Position numbers and translations under genes: made by a program. 6,387 nt of DNA, taken from CAYUWG01 sp964448285 (GTDB lineage: Bacteria; Bacteroidota; Ignavibacteria; SZUA-365). Below are positions 1 to 6,154 of the stretch, piece after piece. Below the pieces are notes generated by a model, which worked only from the letters and a program-made list of their open reading frames with translations, was not told the DNA's origin and ran no database searches. The stretch spans positions 1 through 6,387 of the forward strand of contig CAYUWG010000136.1 in assembly GCA_964448285.1 (NCBI GenBank), given 5' to 3'. How positions within the stretch are numbered: the first letter of the stretch is position 1; each line of letters begins with the position of its first letter.

Positions 1-136
1 CTCAATTCTGCAGTATTTGAAAGGAACCACTACCAAAATCTGGGGCAACTCATCGAACAACCTCTTTTTTGTCGGGACAAACGGTTCGATCACTCATTGG
101 GATGGCGCAAAGTTCACCCGCATGGAGAGCGGGACA
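1..136 (+). repeat. Direct repeat A, first copy (intragenic, in lipoprotein copy 1)
   Basis: Matches 1086-1221 at 134 of 136 positions, offset 1085 bp. The two differences are at 56 (A, versus G at 1141; Asn to Asp) and 108 (C, versus T at 1193; Ala to Val), so there is no synonymous change. Identity collapses from base 137 onward. It codes for repeat 3 of the propeller. The repeat may extend left beyond the window. Confidence 0.9.
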
Positions 137-637
137 ACAACAGACCTGTACGATATCTCAGGTACATTCAACGGAAAGGTATATGCCTGCGGCGGTGAAT
201 TCAGCGGCACTGTTTTAGAGTATGATGGAAATAGCTGGAAAAGAGTGGATTCGTTAAGCGATACGAAAGTAGGACGGGCATCTGTTTTTTCTAATAGGGA
301 ATTCTTTGCTGTTGGTGGTGGTAATCTTCGTTATATCGATAAGAAAAGAGGTGATACATGCCAATCGCCACCAAAGGAAATAATGGAAGGAGGTTTCCAG
401 AATGGCATACCCATCTATATTGAAGGGATACGAGGTTCCTCAAGAACAAACGTATTCGCTATTGGAGGCTGGCAATATGTGCTCCACTACAATGGTAAAA
501 GCTGGAAATGGTATGAAGAGCTATGGGATACAAGTGGACATCCTCAATACTCCGTGTCAGTAACTGAAGATGGCGTCTTTATTGTCGGTAGTAAAGACGG
601 CAAAGCGACGATTTTACATGGCAGGCGAAGCAAATAA
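1..637 (+). CDS. Seven-bladed propeller-like lipoprotein, copy 1 of tandem array (5' end outside window)
   Basis: The frame is open from base 2 to the TAA at 635-637, giving 211 visible residues. They align without any net gap to residues 144-354 of the next gene, so the missing part is about 143 residues, including the signal peptide. An internal TTG at 17 is not a real start, because the alignment to copy 2 continues upstream of it. The visible part holds repeats 3 to 7 of the family pattern, for example IWGNSSNNLFFVGTNGSI, then ITHWDGAKF, YACGG, LEYDGNSWK, FAVGG and LHYNGKSWKW, ending in ILHGRRSK. By eye about three quarters of residues match copy 2, with changes concentrated between its near-identical ends. 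The stop is followed by a 20-bp spacer and copy 2, so cotranscription is likely. No catalytic residues are recognised. A surface binding or scaffold role is inference only. Confidence 0.85.
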   Translation, partial: SILQYLKGTTTKIWGNSSNNLFFVGTNGSITHWDGAKFTRMESGTTTDLYDISGTFNGKVYACGGEFSGTVLEYDGNSWKRVDSLSDTKVGRASVFSNREFFAVGGGNLRYIDKKRGDTCQSPPKEIMEGGFQNGIPIYIEGIRGSSRTNVFAIGGWQYVLHYNGKSWKWYEELWDTSGHPQYSVSVTEDGVFIVGSKDGKATILHGRRSK

Positions 638-743
638 CAATTACCATTAGAACTACGATGAAGAAAACACTTTCATTATTGATCACAGGAGTTGTCTTGA
701 TAAACGCCTGTTCAGATGACCCGCCGCCTGCGCCGCCGAACGA
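593..743 (+). repeat. Direct repeat B, first copy (gene 1 end, spacer, gene 2 leader)
   Basis: Matches 1678-1828 at 145 of 151 positions, again at offset 1085. Mismatches are at 636, 649, 652, 673, 708 and 717. It spans the last 14 codons of copy 1, its stop, the 20-bp spacer and the first 28 codons of copy 2 (signal peptide, lipobox, CSDD, proline linker). Similarity stops abruptly after 743. Confidence 0.92.
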
Positions 744-1722
744 TGTTACCGACACAACCAGCCACGACTTTCTCTGGACGACCTACTACCTCGGTGACGC
801 GCAGTCTCACCTGCAGGACGTGTTCGCGATCAACGATTCTGATGTATGGGCTGTAGGCGAGATTTACTTGAGAGATTCAACGGGTGCGCTCAACAAAAAA
901 TATAACGCAGCACATTTCGATGGAGCAAAATGGGTGCTAATAGCGAAGTATAATCCTATATGTGGGACTCCTGATAGTCTCATTACACCCTTCGTTACTG
1001 TGTTTGGGATTGGACAAGATGCTATTTGGCTGACAAACGGTGGAATGGTTCAGTTTTTTAATGGAGCATCATTTGTGCATGACTGCTCAATTCTGCAGTA
1101 TTTGAAAGGAACCACTACCAAAATCTGGGGCAACTCATCGGACAACCTCTTTTTTGTCGGGACAAACGGTTCGATCACTCATTGGGATGGCGTAAAGTTC
1201 ACCCGCATGGAGAGCGGGACACAGCAAGAGCTACTAGATATCTCTGGTTTGTTTAGAGGGAGGATTTATGCTTGCGGAGGTACCTTTCGCGGCTTCGTTT
1301 TGGAATACGACGGGACAAATTGGAAGCAGATTGACTCCCTAAGTGACGTTCAAATTGGAAGATGGAGTGTATTTGCACGCGATGATTTCTTTGCCGTAGG
1401 AGGACATGACCTGCGATACATTGACATCAAGTATGGTGACACCTTGAGAACGCCACCACGAACTGTTTCGGAGGGAGGACTTGGAAATGGTCGGCCAATT
1501 GTGACGACTTCGATTCGTGGTTCCTCGAGAAGGAATGTTTTTGCGGTTGGAGGATGGCAATACGTGATTCACTACAATGGAAAAAGTTGGAAGTGGTATG
1601 AAGAGCTTTGGGATTTAACCGGCCCTACACAGTACAGCGTCGGCGTGACGGAGAACAACGTTTTCATTGTAGGATATAAAGACGGCAAAGCGACGATTTT
1701 ACATGGCAGGCGAAGCAAATGA
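658..1722 (+). CDS. Seven-bladed propeller-like lipoprotein, copy 2 of tandem array
   Basis: Complete gene of 354 aa. Residues 1-17 are a lipoprotein signal peptide (MKK, hydrophobic core, INA) before Cys18. The mature start CSDD followed by PPPAPPN is an acidic stretch plus proline linker, resembling the Bacteroidota signal for display on the outer face of the outer membrane. Seven repeats can be read at about 55-94, 115-142, 156-184, 195-225, 237-264, 286-314 and 328-350. Most have a hydrophobic strand, a VG or GG turn and a (D/N)GxxW strand such as YNGKSWKWY. Seven repeats suggest a closed propeller. Cys102 and Cys143 recur in copy 3 and could form a disulfide. The ATG at 658 is fixed by the signal peptide. 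The upstream site reads AGAA where copy 3 has GGAG, so its ribosome binding site is weak. The stop TGA overlaps an ATG (ATGA), but the next gene probably starts 24 bp later. Base composition shifts from GC-rich (721-840) to AT-rich further on. Function is unknown. Confidence 0.92.
   Translation: MKKTLSLLITGVVLINACSDDPPPAPPNDVTDTTSHDFLWTTYYLGDAQSHLQDVFAINDSDVWAVGEIYLRDSTGALNKKYNAAHFDGAKWVLIAKYNPICGTPDSLITPFVTVFGIGQDAIWLTNGGMVQFFNGASFVHDCSILQYLKGTTTKIWGNSSDNLFFVGTNGSITHWDGVKFTRMESGTQQELLDISGLFRGRIYACGGTFRGFVLEYDGTNWKQIDSLSDVQIGRWSVFARDDFFAVGGHDLRYIDIKYGDTLRTPPRTVSEGGLGNGRPIVTTSIRGSSRRNVFAVGGWQYVIHYNGKSWKWYEELWDLTGPTQYSVGVTENNVFIVGYKDGKATILHGRRSK
1086..1221 (+). repeat. Direct repeat A, second copy (intragenic, in lipoprotein copy 2)
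   Basis: Partner of 1-136, with two mismatches in 136 bp. It lies in the middle of copy 2 and ends sharply where the GAGAGCGGGAC segment finishes. The corresponding part of copy 3 is clearly diverged and does not share this tract. Confidence 0.9.
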
Positions 1723-1828
1723 CAATTACCATTGGAGCTACGATGAAGAAAACACTTCCATTATTGATCACAGGAGTTGTCTTGATAAACGCATGTTCAG
1801 ACGACCCGCCGCCTGCGCCGCCGAACGA
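1678..1828 (+). repeat. Direct repeat B, second copy (gene 2 end, spacer, gene 3 leader)
   Basis: Partner of 593-743. It carries the same gene-end/spacer/gene-start module at the copy 2 to copy 3 junction. The A-to-G change at 1721 turns the TAA stop of copy 1 into TGA and creates an ATG at 1719. No third version follows copy 3 at 2831, so the module marks junctions between units only. Confidence 0.92.
1734..1737 (+). promoter_or_regulatory. Ribosome binding site deciding the start of copy 3
   Basis: GGAG lies five bases before ATG 1743. The same position before copy 2 (649-652) reads AGAA, two substitutions away, in an otherwise near-identical spacer. This site favours ATG 1743 over the overlapping ATG at 1719 and suggests that copy 3 is initiated more efficiently than copy 2. 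The strength difference is inference. Confidence 0.5.
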
Positions 1829-2831
1829 GAAGCCGCCGGATACGACCTCGCACGAGATATCGTGGAGCGTGAGCTACCTTGGCGACGCCGAGACGGTTCT
1901 CTCCAAGCTTTTCGCCGTCGGTGACTCCATCGTTTACGTGGTAGGTAGAATCCGTGTCCGGGACTCGGTAGGAAAACTGGTGTCTTACAACGCGGCACGC
2001 TGGGACGGAGGAGATACCTGGTCGTTGCTTCAGATACCGGTGTTGATTTGCGGGACAGATATTTCGGATCCGATCGAACTCAGGACTGGATTCGGATACG
2101 ATGAGCAAAAGCTTCATTTCTTCACAGCAGCAAAGTCAATCCAGAGAATAGATACTGGTTATGTCACCGACTGCGAACTCCAGTTCAAGCTCTATGGCTC
2201 GATACAGAACGTTTTCGCGTATTCGGAGGACGATTACTACATCGTCGGTGGGAACAGCACTGTCATCCACTGGAATGGTATGGGGTTTATCCGTGAGGAA
2301 ACCGGCACACGTTGGGAGACGCGGGACATCTACGGAAACGAACATGAATTGTGGGTCGTTGCTGGAACGCCGAGTGCTCGAAAAGGTGGAGTGATCCACA
2401 AGCTCCGCCAAGGAAGTTGGGGAGCGGTTGATTCTCTCTCGGATGGGGGGAACAGATCTGTAGGCTCCGTTTGGTGTGACGAACGCTCCTACCAGAACGG
2501 TGGATTTGTCATTCTCGCGGGAAGGGGGATCTGGTACCGGGACACTACTTGGCGAAGACCGCCGAACACCGTGACGAGCGGTGGTGCGCCTCACTTAGGA
2601 GACCTGTACTTCAGCGCTGTGAGAGGCCGCGCTAGGAACGATGTTTTTGCCGTCGGTGATTTCGACATTGTCGCCCATTACAACGGTAGAACATGGGCGT
2701 GGTATCCTGAAATCTACAACTATCCGAATGGTGGGATTTTAACGTCAATTGCACTGACAAAGGAAGACGTCTTCATTTCCCGCGCTCACGCTGACGGAAA
2801 AGGAAGAATCATCCATGGGAGAAGGAAGTAA
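1743..2831 (+). CDS. Seven-bladed propeller-like lipoprotein, copy 3 of tandem array
   Basis: Complete gene of 362 aa from ATG 1743. An in-frame ATG at 1719 would add eight residues (MTITIGAT). ATG 1743 is preferred because it matches the start of copy 2, begins a standard lipoprotein signal (MKKTLPLLITGVVLINAC) and has GGAG five bases upstream. Signal peptide, CSDD acidic start and PPPAPPN linker match copy 2, but the mature part diverges strongly. Repeats lie at about 56-96, 117-144, 157-186, 196-229, 239-273, 293-321 and 336-362. Clear family signatures are IVGGNSTVIHWNGM, FAVGDFDIVAHYNGRTWAWY and the C-terminal IIHGRRK. Cys103 and Cys144 correspond to Cys102 and Cys143 of copy 2. Codon use is GC-richer than in copy 1 and the later part of copy 2, so this copy has not been homogenised with them beyond its leader. 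Probably surface-exposed; ligand and role are unknown. Confidence 0.9.
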   Translation: MKKTLPLLITGVVLINACSDDPPPAPPNEKPPDTTSHEISWSVSYLGDAETVLSKLFAVGDSIVYVVGRIRVRDSVGKLVSYNAARWDGGDTWSLLQIPVLICGTDISDPIELRTGFGYDEQKLHFFTAAKSIQRIDTGYVTDCELQFKLYGSIQNVFAYSEDDYYIVGGNSTVIHWNGMGFIREETGTRWETRDIYGNEHELWVVAGTPSARKGGVIHKLRQGSWGAVDSLSDGGNRSVGSVWCDERSYQNGGFVILAGRGIWYRDTTWRRPPNTVTSGGAPHLGDLYFSAVRGRARNDVFAVGDFDIVAHYNGRTWAWYPEIYNYPNGGILTSIALTKEDVFISRAHADGKGRIIHGRRK

Positions 2832-2864
2832 TAACGAATACATCAAAAAACTTTCAGGTGTCTC

Positions 2865-2951
2865 ATGAAAACGTCAATGCCGCTTATCGCGTGTGTTATT
2901 TCTCTGCTCACCTTTGTTAAAGAGGGATGGATTGGTTCATTATCGCTTTAA
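2865..2951 (+). pseudogene. Orphan signal-peptide-like reading frame, possible gene stump
   Basis: A 28-codon frame starts at ATG 2865, 33 bases after the stop of copy 3, and ends with TAA at 2949-2951, eight bases before the convergent gene's stop codon. It reads MKTSMPLIACVISLLTFV and then about ten unremarkable residues (KEGWIGSLSL). The start has the lysine plus hydrophobic core of an export signal and loosely resembles the MKKTLPLL leader of the array genes, with AGGTG a few bases upstream. It could be the 5' remnant of a further array member whose body was lost when the flanking gene was joined, a tiny membrane peptide, or chance. The frame is seen; its history is inferred. Confidence 0.3.
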
Positions 2952-2959
2952 GCTGCTTC

Positions 2960-5900
2960 CTAATCGCGTTTCATCGGGCTTATTACTTTTTCCCAGATCG
3001 GAATACGTTCGATGCGAAGCGCTTCCACTTCCTTTTTGAACTCCTTCACGTCCTTCTCCATGAGCGCGTTGAATCGAACGAGTGCAGCCTCCAACGCCGC
3101 TTCCGCCTGCCTGAGATAGTTCATATGTGATGGAGACGGCGCGTCGTCGTTGCTGCCCAACATGCCGTACGCGCGCCGGAGTTGTGCAATGACTTTATCG
3201 TCGTTGCGCACGATGCCCTTCTGTTCCTGCGGCGGAATGAACAGCTCCTGCACCTCCCTGATCTTCTTCTTCAGTCCCGACCCGTTTTTTTTCAACGCGC
3301 GCATTTCCTGTGAAGCGCTGTCGCGAAGTGTTTCCAGTGTTGACGTTATCGCCCTTGTCACTTTCATCAGGCGATCGACCACCTCCGTCACGACTTCGAT
3401 TTTTTGTCCCGCTCGGGTGAGCGCTTCGAGTTTCGCGCGACGCGCTTCGGGTGATACACCGGTGCGCGGATCGGCCTTCACTTCAACCTTCTGTGATGAC
3501 TCATCTTTCCCTGACCGGATTCTGATCGTATAGACGCCGGGAATGACTTCAGGCCCCGGCGGCAGGAGAGTGTCCTCGTCTGCTGCCCGCTCCGTCCTCG
3601 GTTGTCGGAATCCGTCGCGTCTCAAATTCCAATTCGTTCGGTTGATGCCCTTTTCCATCGGTCCTTCGAACCGGCGTCTGAGCACGCTCCGTTCATCGAA
3701 GATTTCGATCGTAACTTTGCGCTCTTTCCCCCTCTTCGGACGGTCTGCTTCCTTTTCCTCGTTTTCATCCTCAGCCGTCTTCATCGAGTCTTTCGGTGCG
3801 GCAACGAAGTACGAGAGCAACGCACCATAGTCGCGCGTCTCCCCGCGAAAGAGGCCGTCGCCGGTGGAGAAATAGCCGCTCGGAGCTTTGTTCGTGTGCT
3901 GGATCGCCGGCGGAATCGTGAACAGGTGGAGCGGCTTGCTGAGCACGTCGGGTGTGATTTCCCGAAGCGGACGGACGTCGTCGAGCACGTAGGCAGCGCG
4001 GCCGTGCGTGCCGATGACGAGGTCCTGATTTCGCGGGTGCACAACGAGCGCCATCGTGGAAACCGTCGGAAATCCGTGTGTCCATTTCATCCAATTCGCA
4101 CCGTCGTCGAAACTGATAAAGAGACCGAACTCCGTTCCTAAGAAGAGCAGGTCCTTTTTCACGGGGTCCTGTTCGATGACGAGTGCATAGCCCCATGGCT
4201 CGTTCGCACCCTTCATCGGGCTGTTCTTTGCAAGGCTCGTCCACGACTGGCCGAAGTTCGTCGTCTTGAATATGTATGTCGTCCAGTTGCCCCGCCGGTG
4301 ATCATCGAAAACGGCGTACGCCGTCGCAGCATCGAACTTCGATGGCTCGATGTGCGGGCAGTATGTGTTTGCCGGTAGGCCGGGGATATTCTTTACGACA
4401 TTGCTCCAGGTCGTTCCGCCGTTCGTCGTCACCTGTACGTTTCCATCGTCGGTGCCGACCCACATGACGCCCGCTTGCACGGGGCTTGGCGCAATCGTCA
4501 CGATGGTTGTGTGGTTCTCCGCGGCAGTGACATCGAGCGTCAAGCCACCGCTCTTTTCCTGGCGCTGTTTCGTTGAGTCGTTCGTCGTGAGGTCGGGTGA
4601 AACGATCGTCCATGTATTTCCGCGATCGGTGGTTTTGTGGACGAACTGACTTCCGTAGTAAAGATTCTTCGGCTCGCTCGGATCGATTGCGATTGCGGCG
4701 TTCCAGTTCCATCGAAGTGTTACGTTGTCCGGTGCATCAGGCCGAATGGACGCGCGTTCGCCGGTCATGACGTTGACTCTGCTGAGCGAACCGCCTTGCG
4801 ACATACTGTAAACGATGTTCGGGTCCGTTGGATCGGCAACGACAGCGAAGCCGTCTCCACCGCCGACGTTCTGCCAATGATAGTTGCGAATTCCTCCGCT
4901 CTCCCATACGTCGGAAGGACCGCGCCACGAACCGTTGTCCTGCAAGCCGCCCATCACGTGATACGGCTCTTCTCCATCGACGCTGATGTGATAGAACTGC
5001 GCGAGCGGGAGATTTTCGACATGCCGCCATGAGCGTCCCTTGTCGTAGCTGATCGCAACCCCGCCGTCGTTTCCGTCGATGAGGTGATTGGGATTTTCGG
5101 GATTGATCCAGAGAGCGTGATGATCGGGATGGATGCCGCGAGAGATCGTCGAAAAAGTCTTTCCGCCGTCTTCGCTCATCTGAAGTTGCGAGTGGAGGCT
5201 GTAGATGCGATTCTCGTTCGAAGGATCGATTCGGATGTCCGCATAATAAAACGGCCTCGGTGCGACGTTCACGTTCGTGTTCACCTGACGCCAGGTTCTT
5301 CCTCCGTCGTCGGAGCGGCAAAGTGCGTTTCTCTTCGCTTCGACCAGTGCATAGACCACGTTTGGATTGTTGCGTGCGACCGCGATTCCGCACCGGCCAG
5401 GTTCACCTTCGGGCAAGCCTTCATGTTCGATTTTCTTCCAGGTTTCACCCGCATCGTACGTGACGTACAAACCGCTTCCCGGACCGCCGGACGTGAAGTC
5501 CCACGGTGTTCGCCGGTGTTCCCACATTGCCGCGATGAGCTTGTTGGGATTCGCCGGATCCATCACGAGATCTGCGCAGCCCGTGCGCGCATTGACGAAG
5601 AAAATGTTCTTCCAGGATTTGCCGCCATCCGTCGTTTTGAAGACGCCTCGCTCCACTCCATCACTCCACGTCGGGCCGATTGCCGCGACGAACACCGTGC
5701 GTTCATCCGTCGGATGCGGAATGATGCGATGGATTTTTTCGGACTTCGCTAATCCGCTGTGCGTCCACGTCTCGCCGCCGTCGAGACTTTTATAGATGCC
5801 GTTCCCGACGCTCGAGCTGTTGCGTGGATTGCCTTCACCCGTTCCCACCCAGACTATGGATGGGTTGGGAGGATACACAGCTATCGCACCGGTGCTCGAC

Positions 5901-6154
5901 ACCGGCTGTCTATCGAAAAGAGGCTTCCAACTGATACCGGCATTATCGCTTTTCCAAATTCCGCCTGTTGCGGTAGCAACGTAAATGACGGATGGATTGG
6001 AAGGCAGCGCGATGACTTCGCTTATTCGGCCACTCATGCCTGATGGCCCGATGCTTCGCGCCTGCATTCCGCGAAAAATCGAAGTATCGTACTGCGCGTG
6101 CGCAACGAATGAACAAAGGAGGAGAAGGGAGGCGAAAGTGAGATGGTGTTTCAT
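2960..6154 (-). CDS. Secreted Asp-box (sortilin/VPS10-like BNR) beta-propeller protein
   Basis: 1064 aa, ATG at 6154-6152 and TAG at 2962-2960. Residues 1-20 are a Sec signal peptide ending AHA before Gln21. Eleven Asp-box motifs (S/T-x-D-x-G-x-T/S-W or close variants) start near residues 69, 123, 174, 232, 281, 327, 369, 508, 576, 631 and 681, for example SLDGGETW, TTDGGKSW, SDDGGRTW and TTDRGNTW. With strands such as PNIVYS and GVMWVGTDDGNV they indicate a two-propeller region to about residue 730, typical of proteins labelled VPS10-domain or BNR glycosyl hydrolase. About 793-811 is a charged low-complexity linker. About 812-895 resembles an FlgD-type Ig-like domain (VTIEIFDE, then GVYTIRIR). 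About 895-1055 is charged and helical, probably coiled coil. I see no lipobox, transmembrane helix or type IX sorting tail. Asp boxes are structural, so no enzymatic activity should be assumed. The length is usual for the family. No Shine-Dalgarno sequence precedes the start. The gene is GC-rich and converges on the lipoprotein array. Confidence 0.93.
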   Translation of the reverse strand: MKHHLTFASLLLLCSFVAHAQYDTSIFRGMQARSIGPSGMSGRISEVIALPSNPSVIYVATATGGIWKSDNAGISWKPLFDRQPVSSTGAIAVYPPNPSIVWVGTGEGNPRNSSSVGNGIYKSLDGGETWTHSGLAKSEKIHRIIPHPTDERTVFVAAIGPTWSDGVERGVFKTTDGGKSWKNIFFVNARTGCADLVMDPANPNKLIAAMWEHRRTPWDFTSGGPGSGLYVTYDAGETWKKIEHEGLPEGEPGRCGIAVARNNPNVVYALVEAKRNALCRSDDGGRTWRQVNTNVNVAPRPFYYADIRIDPSNENRIYSLHSQLQMSEDGGKTFSTISRGIHPDHHALWINPENPNHLIDGNDGGVAISYDKGRSWRHVENLPLAQFYHISVDGEEPYHVMGGLQDNGSWRGPSDVWESGGIRNYHWQNVGGGDGFAVVADPTDPNIVYSMSQGGSLSRVNVMTGERASIRPDAPDNVTLRWNWNAAIAIDPSEPKNLYYGSQFVHKTTDRGNTWTIVSPDLTTNDSTKQRQEKSGGLTLDVTAAENHTTIVTIAPSPVQAGVMWVGTDDGNVQVTTNGGTTWSNVVKNIPGLPANTYCPHIEPSKFDAATAYAVFDDHRRGNWTTYIFKTTNFGQSWTSLAKNSPMKGANEPWGYALVIEQDPVKKDLLFLGTEFGLFISFDDGANWMKWTHGFPTVSTMALVVHPRNQDLVIGTHGRAAYVLDDVRPLREITPDVLSKPLHLFTIPPAIQHTNKAPSGYFSTGDGLFRGETRDYGALLSYFVAAPKDSMKTAEDENEEKEADRPKRGKERKVTIEIFDERSVLRRRFEGPMEKGINRTNWNLRRDGFRQPRTERAADEDTLLPPGPEVIPGVYTIRIRSGKDESSQKVEVKADPRTGVSPEARRAKLEALTRAGQKIEVVTEVVDRLMKVTRAITSTLETLRDSASQEMRALKKNGSGLKKKIREVQELFIPPQEQKGIVRNDDKVIAQLRRAYGMLGSNDDAPSPSHMNYLRQAEAALEAALVRFNALMEKDVKEFKKEVEALRIERIPIWEKVISPMKRD

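Noticed and set aside
1..1722. Diversity-generating retroelement or CRISPR-type variation behind the repeats
   Set aside because: No reverse transcriptase, no adenine-biased substitution pattern and no regular short repeat-spacer structure. The differences are of all kinds and include many silent sites, as in ordinary paralog divergence with conversion.
1339..2594. Several open frames on the opposite strand and in other frames of the lipoprotein genes (for example minus 2136-2594, plus 1703-1924)
   Set aside because: Their translations are rich in Arg, Ser and Pro, lack domain motifs and signal peptides, and lie fully over well-supported genes. They are shadow frames.
2832..2959. Bidirectional terminator between the convergent genes
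   Set aside because: I found only a five-base AGGTG/CACCT pairing with a very long loop and the tiny palindrome GCTTTAAGC. Neither has a T-run on the proper side.
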